Below, in pieces: positions 47,589 to 58,607 of a stretch of DNA of 64,000 bases. The notes beneath the pieces are model-generated. The model ran no database searches. It was not told the origin of the DNA and worked only from the letters and a program-made list of their open reading frames with translations. Position 1 is the stretch's first letter. Each line of letters begins with the position of its first letter. A program made the position numbers and the translations under genes. This DNA is from Flaveria trinervia (Eukaryota > Streptophyta > Magnoliopsida > Asterales > Asteraceae): the NCBI GenBank assembly GCA_025506515.1, contig CM046442.1, positions 63,125,340 to 63,189,339 on the forward strand. Direction: 5' to 3'.

Positions 47589-48378
47589 TGTTGGAATCTC
47601 AGCCCTTGGTTTAATCGATTGAACAGATATAGCAGCGGAATAGCTCAGAATTAGACAAATTCATACAAGATCATTTGATATAAAACGATAAGAGAATTTT
47701 GTTATAGAGAGAGAAATATCCGACAAAAGGAATATTGCATTAAGATTGTCGGCCTCAAAGGCACGATTACAGGTGAGTCATCCTTCCTTATAAAGGAAAG
47801 AGTGACGTAGGCTGATGTCACTTGAAAGTGACATGTAACCGTTTGATAACTACTGATGTTTAACAACTACTGAAGATGTCAACAACTGACATCTTCTTAC
47901 AAATGTTCCTAAGTGTTAAACATCTTATTTACAACTACTGAAAAACATAAAACTACTGACACTACAACAACTGAAGAACAACCTCTTCAGTGTTTACAAG
48001 TACTGAAAAGAAAAGTAAACAAACTACTGAAAAGAAAAGAAAACTACTGAAGAAGAAAAACCATCACAACAACTGAAGAAGCCCTCTTCAGCTGTTGTCA
48101 TCAGCTGTTAACATCAGCTGATGTCTTCAGTACTTGAACATCAGACTTTGTCTTTCAGCTGTTGATCTTCAGTCTTTGTCTTCAGTACTTGTTGAAGTCT
48201 TCAGACTTTAGATCTTAGCTGTTGTCTCAGTCTTTGTCTTCAGTACTTCAGACGTACTTCAGCAGTTGTATTCTTCAGACTTTGTAGAACAGCTGATCAG
48301 GTCTTCTTCAGCTGTTGTGATGTCTTGTGGGACTTAGAGATTTCTCTGATCAGGCTCATTGGTTCTTTTGGTCCAACA
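47589..48378 (-). repeat. A3 5' LTR
   Basis: 790 bp. Compared with 36080-36870 it lacks one T (CAGTGTTTAC), lacks one C (GATCTTAGCTG) and has one extra G (TTGTGGGACTT), with no substitution. TATA-like box at 47786-47795. Confidence 0.97.
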
Positions 48379-48383
48379 TCTCT
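48379..48383. repeat. Target-site duplication of A3, right copy (TCTCT)
   Basis: Matches 36075-36079. Confidence 0.95.
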
Positions 48384-50212
48384 TGAGCCTTCCTTGCCTT
48401 TCTTTTGCTCTTTCTGATCAAGTTCTTTCACATAGACTTGGTCATCACAGTCTTCACTTTCTCATCTATGAGAGGAAACTCATCTTCACAAGTTCCACAC
48501 CTGGGAGATCTTACAGACAAGATTGTGTGTGGAGGAGCTATCTCATTTGATCCCAATCCCTGCCTGTTTTGATAGCACACTTTGTTGTGCAGGGATGAGA
48601 ATATCATGTTCTTGAAGGTCTCCTGTTCAAGAACACTCTTTTCTGCCCTGGCTTTGCTGATCACAAGCTTAGCCTGGCACTCAGTTAGCTTGGTTATGAG
48701 ATCTTTAATTTGAGTCCTAAAATCTGTGTGTTCGTGTTTTAGAACTAAAATGGTTTTCCTTAAGTCCTCTATTTCCAGCTTATAATTATTTTCAGACTTT
48801 CTAAAATCAGATTTTAGAATGTTTAAGGACTCAACATCAGATCTCAGTTCCAAGTTATAGGACCTAAATCTGTTAACTTTAGCAATGCATTCAGGATTAC
48901 AGAGATGTTCCAATACCTTGGCGTGATCAAGATCTGCCATCAGTGCTTGGTTTGGAGAAGCATCTTCCACCTGAAAGCTCCAGTCAAAGCCTCCTTCTTC
49001 AACAGCAACAGTAGCTTGCTGCTTTGACTTCTCATTATGGAGAGCTTTGTGAGTGTAGTTTGATATGGATTGTGTTTCGCCACCATTTCTTCTAGGTGCC
49101 TTACACTCTCTGGCAAAGTGGCCCATCAGGTTACAGTTGTAACACTTGACTTTGCCTTTGTCCCGTCTAAACTTTCCACTGGTTGCATTGCTTGGAAACT
49201 TCCTTCCAGTCCTCTTGTTGAGCTTCTTGGCTCTGTGAGTGAGAAGAGCCATCTGCTGGACTATTTCCATATATTCCAGATCATCTGGATGGATACAATC
49301 CAGGTCTTTAAGAGTCAAAAGAGAGTTGCCACAGCTTTCATCAGAAGACACAAAAGCTTAAGAAGAGCTTGTCTCTTGGAATGGGCTTCCTTGAGTGTAG
49401 TTCTCCTTTGGTGTCTCTGGGAAGGTGATGAAAGGACCCTTTGGTGAGTTGTCACGGTAGCGTAAGAGATGATGTTTGGGTTCTATGCTATCCCTTTCAA
49501 CCACATGTAGGGCTGAACCCATTTGATTGTTGGAGTTTCCAGATGAACCTTGCATTTTCATCTCCATCTGGTAGCCACTGAGAATCCCATATAACTCTAT
49601 CAGAGTAAGAGTTTTTAGATTTTCAATTCTCTTGATCACCACACAGTAATGTGTCCATTGCCTAGGAAGTGAGGACATGAACTTCCTTACATTATTTTTG
49701 TTTTCAAGAGAAACTCGTCCATCCATTAGGGTATCCATAATCTCAACATACCTGAAGTACTGCAGAGTCATGGTCTCACCTGATTTGAAGGTGAAGTTTT
49801 CAAACTGCTGCTTCAGGAGATCCTTCTTGTTCTCCTTGGCTTCAGAAGAACCCTCATACATCAGTTTCAGTGCATCCCACAGCTGCTTGGCTATTTTGCA
49901 CTTCTTGAAACCTGTGTACACAGAGTTTGAAAAGGCGGTTTGAAGAGCTGTCATGGCTTTTCTGTCTATCTCTACTCTCTTCCTATCTTTATCAGAGTAG
50001 TTAGCAACATCTTTGGGGATCATAGCAACACCAATAGCAGAAGGTGTGCCGGGTATGAAAGGTCCATTCTCAATAGACTCCCACATTCTTGAATAAAGAG
50101 ACCTGATGAAACCTTCCATTCTTAAACACCAGGTGTTAAACTCATCAAGAGTGATCAGTGGGGACTTGTTCATGGTCCCAGTTTCCATATCAGTTTTGGA
50201 AATGGCTGCCAT
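48379..50212 (-). pseudogene. B2 gag, cut by A3
   Basis: ATG at 50210-50212 (MAAISKTD). UBN2-like gag (LDEFNTWCLRMEGFI, then KQLWDALK, LLKQQFENF, LPRQW), interrupted by one in-frame TAA at 49358-49360. It then reads on with zinc knuckle CYNCNLMGHFAREC at 49103-49144 and a coiled-coil-like Lys/Glu-rich tail to a stop at 48428. A3 is inserted about 50 bp further on; the rest of gag and pol resumes at 36079. Gag is clearly homologous to, but well diverged from, A-family gag. Confidence 0.9.
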
Positions 50213-50280
50213 TTGAAAAGTTTAGTATTTGTGTGTGTGTGGGATCTTAAGATGGTGAGATCTTATATCAAGAGCCTGGA

Positions 50281-50294
50281 TAGCTCTGATACCA
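50281..50294 (-). other. B2 primer-binding site (tRNA-iMet)
   Basis: Minus strand TGGTATCAGAGCTA, two bases from the LTR. Leader to gag is only about 70 bp (50213-50280). Confidence 0.9.
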
Positions 50295-50296
50295 AA

Positions 50297-51093
50297 TGCA
50301 GGAACGTTGAAGGGTATAAGTTACAACACTACAACACAAAGTGGAGAAAAACTAAACTTAGATCAAACAGTAAACTGGATTAACCAAGTAGTGACACTAA
50401 GAACAAAAGTACTATAAGAGACAGAACACAAGGAACACAAATATTTGGTTTTCAAGAATGCAGTATATTGCCTTCCCTATGTTCTATTACAAGTCTTACA
50501 AAGCATATTAGAAAGATACAAGAACATGAGATGCTTATACAACATTCTACAGCCAGCAATACTTTGAAAGCCAGCTGGATACAATTGACTAGACACAAAC
50601 AAAATCCATTGTAGAGTCAAAAGGTAGATTGCCTTTTGACTTGTGACTATGACATGCCATAGCTCACATTCTTATCTATTACAAAAAGGATAAAGTACAT
50701 AAAGTAGAAAGTTACAGACTCAAGACCTCAATGTATAGATACCAAAAGCATGGACCTTTTCACCAAACCATGTTAGTTGGTGACCTGCAGAGTTGCAGCG
50801 GAAATGTGTCCAGCTTTATGCAACAGTACATCAGATAAAACATGTTACTAAAAGTCTTCGGAAGAAATCTGTCTTCATGAACTTGAAGCTTTGGAAGACT
50901 TTGTCTCTGAGGCTTCGGAAGACTTCATCTTTGGCTTCGGAAGATGTTGGTCTGGGTTCGGAAGATTTCACACTTAGAGTATTTCTGTTCCACATGTGAA
51001 ACTTACGAAGCATTGTACTTCAATGCACTTATGCAGTATGCAGGAAAGACTAAAGATGTTTAGGTTGCATCAGCCTCTTCATTAATCTCTACA
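50297..51093 (-). repeat. B2 5' LTR
   Basis: 797 bp, TGCAGGAACG to CTCTACA. Copies of CTTCGGAAG at about 50858-50960 upstream (on the element strand) of TATAAG at 50534-50539. Confidence 0.93.
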
Positions 51094-51098
51094 TACTT
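51094..51098. repeat. Target-site duplication of B2, right copy (TACTT)
   Basis: Matches 13789-13793. Confidence 0.9.
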
Positions 51099-51362
51099 CT
51101 TCTGAGGCTTAAGGACTTCTTCTTTTCTTCATACTTTGGAAGTTGTCTTCTGATCCTTTGTCTTAGACTTGAACTTTGGAAGTAAGTACTTTGACTTTGG
51201 AAGTAGAGGTTGTCTTTAGAAGTTGATACTTGCTTTGTCCTTTAGAAGAACTCTACTTCCTTCTTATGTTCTACACTTGGCTTCATAAGCCTTTGTAAGT
51301 AGCACCAAAATTTGTCTAAGTGATTTGGTTTTGGTTGCACCAGCCTTCCTCTTGATCCAACA
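51094..51362 (-). repeat. B3 3' LTR, second part
   Basis: Continuation of 13200-13793 after B2, ending GATCCAACA and followed by a polypurine tract. Total LTR length about 858 bp. Contains decayed motif copies (CTTTGGAAG). Confidence 0.82.
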
Positions 51363-51376
51363 AACTCCCCCTAGGC
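51363..51376 (-). other. B3 polypurine tract
   Basis: Minus strand GCCTAGGGGGAGTT next to the LTR end. Confidence 0.85.
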
Positions 51377-51519
51377 TGATGATAACAAAACCTCACTTGT
51401 TTTTGCTCCTCAAAACTTTGAGCACCAAAGAGGGTAAAAACTTGTCAGTTTCCTTGTTCTTCCCTGATATGATGCTAAGAAGTTTGTAGAAATCTTTAGT
51501 TGATAGGAACTCCAGTTTG

Positions 51520-54113
51520 TCACCATGAATGATATGTACCTTTGTTGTTGCCCTCTGAAAGCAGTTAGTTGATGGGAGCTATAATCATATTCTCTTCTAA
51601 CAATAGCTTCCTATTTTAGGATCCTCCACCATCTGTAGAAAGGTTGTGCCGTTGGTGGGAAGTCTATCCTTGTCTTCCATTCTTCTCAACTTCAACTCTT
51701 CTTCAATTTTATCTTTTGCAGTTAACTCAGCCAGATGAAGATTGCTAAGATGATTTCTGATGTGAGCAGTAGTTCGAGTTCGGGGGGTTAGAGAGTGGTT
51801 TCTGTGCTAACTCAGCAATATCAAACCTGCTAGAGTGTAGCAGAGAGGTGACATTTAGCCTATGGACTTCACCATTCTCTCTTTCCACAACAAAGTTATG
51901 AGTAGCATCATCAAACCACCACTAGATTATCTTCTTTCTAGGCACAAGAGACTGACTAGGAATCTTGTCCTCTTTCCTTGTATCTAGTAGAGTCCCCAAC
52001 ATCCTTCTTAGTCTCTTCTCTTCATCATTTAATGAGTCTGAGTTGAGGGCTAGAAGTTTTGCAGCATGGTCTAGTGTTCCTCTGGGTAGATCCAGAAATT
52101 GATCTCTTGTGAGGGAACGTGAAGAGCCATCAACATAGGTTTGGTTGACATAATCTTCCTCAAAGGAGATGTTGCTCAATGTTGTGCAATTGGTGAGCTT
52201 AGTCTTGATTGCTTTAACCTCTTCAAGGGAGAGATGTTTGGAAGGCTGAGGGGATGGTTTAGAAGGTTGTTGGGTAGGATGTGGTGTAGTGGTTCTGGTA
52301 AGTGTTTTGGATTGAAGGATGGGTAGTTTGGGTGGTTGATGAGAGGAAGTGGATGAGGGTAAAGGTGTGGATTCAGGAGTGTCGGGCTTAGTTTTGATGG
52401 TGAATGGAGAGGGAATTGGTTCAAGTTGGGGTTGTGTAGTTGGTGTGAAAGCCATTCCCTGTACCCTTCTGTACATCTCTCTCCTTTTCCCCAAACAAAT
52501 ATCAGCCTTGATTTCACTGACTATTCGTTAGTGTGTCCTCTCAAACATGGGACCCACCTGTCTTCTATAGAAGCCAGGAGCCCGGAGATAGTCTTTCATC
52601 TAGGCTTTGTCACCTTTCTTCTTGGTTGTAGTGGCCCTTGCTTCTTCTTCCCTCTTCTTCTTCTCCCTCAACTTCTCTCTTACAGCTCTCTTTCTCTCTT
52701 CTTCTCAGAAATGTTACCAATGTCCATAAGGTCCATTGAGACACCTTCTGTAGTGGTAATTGAATCTGCAAGAGTCCCCTCAACATCAGTGGGACTCACC
52801 TTATTAACGGTTAGCTAATGCGGGCTGGAGATAAGAGGTATCTCTAGGCTCTGTTGATCTTGGAGAAGGTGTTGTTCATCAACTTTATTCCCATGAAGGG
52901 ACGTTATCTCTTCATCACTTTTGAAGATAAGGTCGGTGAAAGATTAGGAGGTTAAGCCTATTGACCTGGGACCTTGGTCAATGTCTACGAGCATTGAGCC
53001 TCTGGTGGGGTTGTTCCTTGTTGGTTGCTCAGAGAAGTTTAAATACTCACCTTGAGGGCTTTCAGATTGGGTAGTAGGCCCATGGGTTTGAGACTGAGAA
53101 GACTCAGGACCCATGTTGAGGTCAATGGTGAAGGATGGTGAGACCTCAGGCTGAGTGGGAACCCAATGTTCCACTCTAGCCTTTTTAGGTGGAACCGGAT
53201 GAGCTTGTTCAATCATAGTGTATTGAGCAAGGGTTTGCTTGTGGCGTCTTTTGTAGGTGACGGTGATGGAAGGAGAAGGTAGTGTTGGCAGTGTGGTTGC
53301 AGTTGCTGGTGTGGGTTCATCGCCTATGGGGTGAACAGGGATGTCACCAGGAGCTATTTGCTTAGTCATACAAGGAGGTAAAGAAGTGTACCTTTTTAAA
53401 TGAAGTTGATGGATACCTTCTTTAGTGTCTTGAAAATGGTTGGCCTCATGTGAGGGACAGGCAGAGTGGCTGCACAGACAAGCCAACTCTAGTCCAGCTC
53501 ACAGTTGATGATGTGCTGAAGAAATTTGGGATACATAAAGAATATTTCCCTCTGTAGATTTCCAATGAGATTGGTCAGCCACAAATCTTGATTACTTGAA
53601 ACGGAGGCCTCTCACCAATCCATGAACTAAGCACCCTAGTTCATACGGGATTCGGTCCCATCCCCAAAATTTGTTAGACAGACAATGAAGAACAACGTGA
53701 AGAAGGACAATGTGAATGAGGAACTTCTAGTTGTAAGAGAAGTTGAATTTGAATAAAGTCGACCTGCTGACATCTCCTCTATATCCCATGAGGATGTAGG
53801 TGTTGTCTAAATCTGCTTTCAGGAACTCTATGGGTGCACCCTGATCATGAAGCTCGAGATGCTCCCTAAGAAGTTATTTAGTGATGACCAACTCTTGGCC
53901 ACAAATGCGGGATCGTTTCACATGAACCCTATTTAGAGTTTCAACTTGACTATTATCCCAAAATTCAACCATTTGATTGGAGTAAACAATGGGATTAATA
54001 GTTAGGGTTGTGTGATAGGATGATTGGGTGAGGAAGGAGATGATTTCAGAGAAGTCCGCATCTATTGGAGAGTCAAGAAGTGCGACTTGGTTGTGTTGTT
54101 GATTGAGGGTCAT
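51520..54113 (-). pseudogene. B3 ORF3, broken
   Basis: ATG at 54111-54113 (MTLNQQ). N-terminal domain HNQVALL, NPIVYSNQM, FW, ELVITK is open to 53874. Then come broken segments with MGYRGD-type remnants, a Pro/Thr-rich piece 52944-53486 with a Lys/Arg run (YKRRHKQ), and a Pro/Ser-rich piece with a basic start 51922-52494. The 3' limit is uncertain; recognisable residues fade near 51520. Same ORF3 family as B2 and, more distantly, A. Function unknown. Confidence 0.72.
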
Positions 54114-54222
54114 TGAAAAAATGTGAAGGTAAAACAGTTTGAGCTTAGGTGAATTGGGGAGAAAGGAAACTTTTAGGGCTGTAAAAATTTGTGGTAAGAA
54201 GATGAGAGAGAATATTCTGGAT

Positions 54223-54230
54223 TATTTAAA
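54223..54230 (-). promoter_or_regulatory. TATA-like box upstream of B3 ORF3
   Basis: TTTAAATA on the minus strand, 110-117 bp upstream of the ATG, matching the B2 position. Confidence 0.45.
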
Positions 54231-54754
54231 AGAGGTTTAAATGGAAATAATGGGGTTAGGATGAGGTGATGTGATGGTTTAGTGGATGAAATGACAGCGG
54301 CGGTAAGGTTTAATTAAGTTAAATTATCCGACATCATTAACAAAATCTTTATTTTTTACAGTGTGGGGCCCAAGAGATTTCCGTTACACAGTAAAGTCTC
54401 TCTTCCGAATATAAAACATTTCCGAAGGTAATTTGTCTTCCGAAGGCAATTCCTACTTCTGAAGATAAAAGGTTACTTCCGAGAGTAAAGATTGGTTTTC
54501 GAATGGAGAGGTTTTGTAAGCTTCAGAAGTTTATCTGATATGAAATCAATCGCTTCTTCCGAGACTAAAAAGTCTTCCGAGAATAAAAATTATCCTTGGA
54601 GAAATTTTGCTTCGAAAGATATGTAAAATGTCTTTTGAGGGTTAATTTCTCTTTGGAAGAAATTTAAAAAATTTCAAAGAGACCTTTTGTAACAAGGCTT
54701 ACATTGTATTGACATAAGACATTACATATTATAAGGGTTTTCCAAAGTGTTTAG
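54231..54754 (-). repeat. B3 pol-ORF3 spacer with CTTCCGAAG-type motifs
   Basis: Between about 54400 and 54620: CTTCCGAA, TTTCCGAAGG, CTTCCGAAGG, CTTCTGAAG, CTTCCGAG, CTTCAGAAG, CTTCGAAAG. Non-coding. Confidence 0.78.
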
Positions 54755-56970
54755 CTAATCAATGTTTATCATCCCAATAGTGGTAATGAGATATTTAAAT
54801 CTTTGTTCATCAAAAGCTTTGGTGAACAAACCAGCATATTGTTCATTGGAATCAACTTTGATTAGCTTAATCAGATTCGTCTCATGAATATCTCTAATGA
54901 ACTGGTACTTGATATCAATATGCTTTGTCTTGGAGTGTTTCAGCAGATTTTTAGTGATGGAGATGGCAGTGTTGTTGTCAAAATGGATAGGAGTACTCAT
55001 AAAGTTGAATCCATAGTCTAACGTCTGATTCTGAATCCACAATAGCTGAGCATAGCAACTTGCAGCAGCAATATATTCAGCTTCAACAGTAGATGTAGAG
55101 ACACAAGATTGTTTCTTGCATTGCCATTAGATGATCCTTCCACCATGAAATTGACATCCTCCTCATGTTTTGATTTCTTATCAATGCTGCAGCCACCATA
55201 GTTACTATCAGAGTATCTATAGAGATTGAAATCATTGTTCCTAGGATATCGGAGACCTAGTTCAGGTGCTCCTTTGAGGTATCTGAGGGGTCTCTTGGTA
55301 GCAGCTAGGTGAGATACCTTTGGAGCAGCCTGATATCTTGCACAGATGGAGGTTGCAAACATAATATCATGTCTACTAGCTGTGAGATACATTAGAGAAC
55401 TAATAATCGCTCTATACTGATGTTGTTGATCAGTATCCTCTCCCTCAAGATCAGGGCAAAGATTATGGTTTTTGGGTATGGGGTCTTAGCAGGCTTGCAA
55501 TCTTTCATTTCAAATCTTTCTAAGATGTCATTGATATACTTAGATTGATTAATAAAAAACCCTTCCTTTAGTTGTTCACCTGAATTCAAAGGAAAAAGTC
55601 CATTTTTCCCATGGAACTCATCTCAAACATCATTTTCATAATGCTTTCAAAGTCCTTACACATTTGGTCATTTGAATAACCAAATATGATGTCATCGACA
55701 AAGACTTGAATAAGAAAAATGTCCTTACCAGACTTCCTTATAAATAAAGTCTTGTTAATGGTTCCTCTAGTGTAGCCATTCTTCAGGAGAAACTAATACA
55801 GAGTTTCATACCACAACATAGGTGTTTGGTGCAGCCCATATAGAGTTTTATCCAATTTGCACACATAGTGGAGGTGCTGTGGGTCTTCAAATCCTGGAGT
55901 CTGGCATACATACACTTCCCTATCTATATCCCCATATAGAAAGGCACACTTGACATCAATTGGTAGACAGTAAAATTCTTGGATGCAACAAAAGCAAGGA
56001 AGATCCTAACTGCCTCAAGTCTTGCAACAGGTGCAAAGACATCAATATAATCAATTCTTTCCATTTTTGTGTATCCTTGAACTACCAATCTTGCTTTGTT
56101 CTTGATGATCAACCTCTGTCGTCTCTTTTGTTCCTGAAAATCAATTTAGTGCCTATAGGTACTTGACCAGATGGTGGAATACATAGGTTCCAAACCTTCT
56201 GTCTGTTGAATTGCATCAACTCCTCTTGCATCGATTCGACCCAGCCACTATCTTTCAAGGCATCTTTCACCTTCTTGGGTTCCATCTGGGATAAGAAGCA
56301 TGAATACAAGTAGACATTCCCATGATGAGTCTGTCCTCTTATTCTTACACCTTGAGAGACATCCCCAATGACGTTCTCAACTGGATGAGTGTTGTGAATC
56401 CTTAAAGGAAGAATCACTTCCAGTTGCAAAGATAAGTCCAGATTATACATATTTTGCTCAGGAATATGAACACTTTGTCTAGCTATTGTTTCAAGTTCAT
56501 TAAAATGAGGACGGATTGAATGAATGAGAAACATCATCAATTGTTGGCTGTGAAATAGCATTAATAGTTGCCCGTTCCTTTAGAATGCTACTTCCTTTAG
56601 CCTGGTGTTGTGAAGGATCTCCTCATGAGTTTTGTGGATTAGCAGGTGATTCACTAGTTGAAGCTTCACTATTCCTTGATATAGTAATACTGTCAGATAT
56701 ATAAATAGTGGAAGCTTGATTTGTTGTAGCTCTTGGAGAACTTGGAAGAGGTCTGGGTAGCTCAAACATTTGATCAGCATCAGCAGTAGCATCAACATCA
56801 TTTTGAGCTCCTATTCCAACTGAAACATTCTCACAAAAAAGTTTAGAATAGTTTGGAATCAATTCTAAATCAAAAATATGATCACGTCAATTCCCTCTAA
56901 CACAAGGAGTGTGCTCATTAACAACGATATTAGTTGACTCCTCAAATTGCCGATTCTTAATGATGGGTTT
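54755..56970 (-). pseudogene. B3 pol, RNase H/RT part, cut by C2
   Basis: From the stop at 54755: RNase H (54755-55392), RT with FVDD at 55691-55702, RT N-terminus (NKARLVVQGYT, FAPVARLEAVRIFLAF, 55924-56112) and the linker between integrase and RT (56109-56862). Several stops and frameshifts. The match to B2 pol stops exactly at the C2 LTR edge (56970), so integrase and gag must continue beyond C2. Confidence 0.85.
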
Positions 56971-57887
56971 TGTCACATGTAAAACACTAAGTTTAACCAT
57001 TTAAACTTGAAAACGCAGCGGATATATGGTTTAAAGATATGGTTAGTAATCTGAAAATTTTCACCATTTCAAACATAAAAAAAACCAAGAACAAGGATCA
57101 AAATATATATGTGAAATAATGTGCTATCAAAACAAAACAACAACCATAGGGTGTTCATAGAAACAACCTTTCTAGAACAAGTGTTGTAGATGTCGGAGAG
57201 GAAGATGAAGATGATGATGATGTTGAATATCTAGCCGCCAAGAGAGAGATCCTCAAGTTGTGATACCCATAAGTCTTACAAACACCTTGCAAGTTAGGAA
57301 GCTTCACACCAAAGATCTTCACAACTACAAAACCGAAATGTTTCAGCCTTGTTGAGCTGAAAAATCTGAATTTTTCAGCCTCGTTGAGAGCTTTTCTTTG
57401 CTTAAGTGTGTGTGAGAGAAAGTGTGTTTTCTTGGAAGAGTGCTTGAGTGAATGAAGTGTTGCATCCAAGGCAAAAAAAGGACCCCTCATGCACCCATGA
57501 GGGGTGGCCAAAATCATCCAAAATGGGTTTCCCCCATTTTGTAATCTTTGTAAAATGCACTCTTTTAAGTTAATAAAGTTATAAAACTAAAACCTAATGT
57601 AATTTTATAACTTTAACACACTTTTATTTGTCATTATTTAACCAACTTAAATAATGAGACAATAAAATTCACATGAACAAATTATCCATATAACATTGTT
57701 CTTTTATAAAGCAAAGTACTAGAAAACCAATTTTCTAAATAGGTGTCAATATTATATTTGTATGATCTCATCAACAAATAAATATATATTGGTGTTTGTT
57801 TAGCTTGTTATTGGGTATGACCTGACTTGGATCATAACATACTACCACATCAATCTTGTATGTGTCTTGGGCATACAAGATCCAACA
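56971..57887 (-). repeat. C2 3' LTR
   Basis: 917 bp, TGTCACATG to GATCCAACA on the plus strand. Its reverse complement aligns with C1 (12186-13199) and with the start of C3 (63489). Confidence 0.88.
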
Positions 57888-57902
57888 ATCTCCCACTTGC
57901 AC
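57888..57902 (-). other. C2 polypurine tract
   Basis: Minus strand GTGCAAGTGGGAGAT directly before the 3' LTR. Confidence 0.8.
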
Positions 57903-58607
57903 AAGATTCATAGAAGATTGATGCAAGCAGTAAATACTGCCTAACCATGGTTTACTACCCTTAATACGTAGACTAAGTGCCATTCAATAACATCATCCTC
58001 TTCAAGTACCATACTTGAAAGTTTTTAGGTGAAACAATCATCTATCCTTTTGTCACACATGTCATGTTAAATCCTAGAGACACAGAGTGATCATTCTCCA
58101 TTGATCTAATTTTTCAGGCCTTAGACATATTACTCTCAATGAATAAGAGGGACAAATCCCATCTTGACAACATACGTCTCTCACAATTACCTTATATCAT
58201 ACCTGAACTCAAACTTATGTACTGCCATGTTTTAGAACAGTGAAGAGCTAAGCCAAAATATAATATTAGGTAAATATCATGGCCCAATATGTGTGTTAGG
58301 TCAAAGGATACCAAATGATGTTCGCCTTTACTTCTATAGGTCAGTCCAATATGATCGGTCCAATATTTGCATCCCACAAATATCTTTGTACTTTGGCAGC
58401 GACCTTTTGCTTCTACATTCATCTATATGAATGTCTACCAATCCAAGTTCATAATAGCATTACCATCATGCTTGTTCCCACAAGCATACACAGCTACGGA
58501 GATTCTGAGTAAATGCTTTACTCATGGATTTGAAACATGCAAAATAGGAATATTAGTTGAATCATTATAATCGAATAATTCATTCAAGTAATAAGGGTTA
58601 CAATATC
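57903..58607 (-). other. C2 non-coding region between pol and polypurine tract
   Basis: About 700 bp with no supported ORF and no motif array; small ORFs here have no family features. Unlike A and B there is no third gene. Confidence 0.6.

Larger units (their letters stand above)
36080..48378 (-). mobile_element. Element A3: complete, very young Sirevirus-like copia element in B2 gag-pol
   Basis: 12.3 kb with LTRs of 791 and 790 bp, TCTCT duplication, intact primer site and polypurine tract. The LTRs show no substitution and three single-base indels, so insertion is recent. Coding regions are close to A1 and A2, but the inner (R/U5) end of the LTR is different, marking a separate A subfamily. 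Confidence 0.97.
13794..51093 (-). mobile_element. Element B2: complete Sirevirus-like copia element carrying nested A2 and A3
   Basis: Terminal LTRs of 796 and 797 bp flanked by TACTT. Once A2 (16795-29358) and A3 (36080-48378) are set aside, about 12.4 kb remain: 5' LTR, tRNA-Met primer site, gag, pol, spacer, ORF3, degenerate polypurine tract, 3' LTR. The LTRs differ at roughly one base in 12-15 over the first ~300 bp aligned by eye, so B2 is old compared with its two inserts. Confidence 0.92.
13200..56970 (-). mobile_element. Element B3: Sirevirus-like copia element, split by B2 and C2, right end outside window
   Basis: Visible parts are the 3' LTR (13200-13793 plus 51094-51362), polypurine tract, ORF3, spacer with TATA and motif array, and the RNase H/RT half of pol up to 56970. 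C2 is inserted there. Integrase, gag and the 5' LTR must lie past the right edge. It is inserted in the C1 LTR. The left 5 bp (GTTTT, 13195-13199) would be the target duplication, with the other copy out of view. Confidence 0.85.

Noticed and set aside
50297..51362. A single LTR shared by two tandem elements (primer site on its left, polypurine tract on its right)
   Set aside because: TACTT at 13789-13793 and 51094-51098 and the match of 13200-13793 to a separate LTR show that B2 is inserted within the B3 LTR; there are two LTRs, not one shared LTR.
57903..58607. Third ORF in C2 comparable to ORF3
   Set aside because: Only short unrelated ORFs on both strands; no landmark residues of the ORF3 domain.
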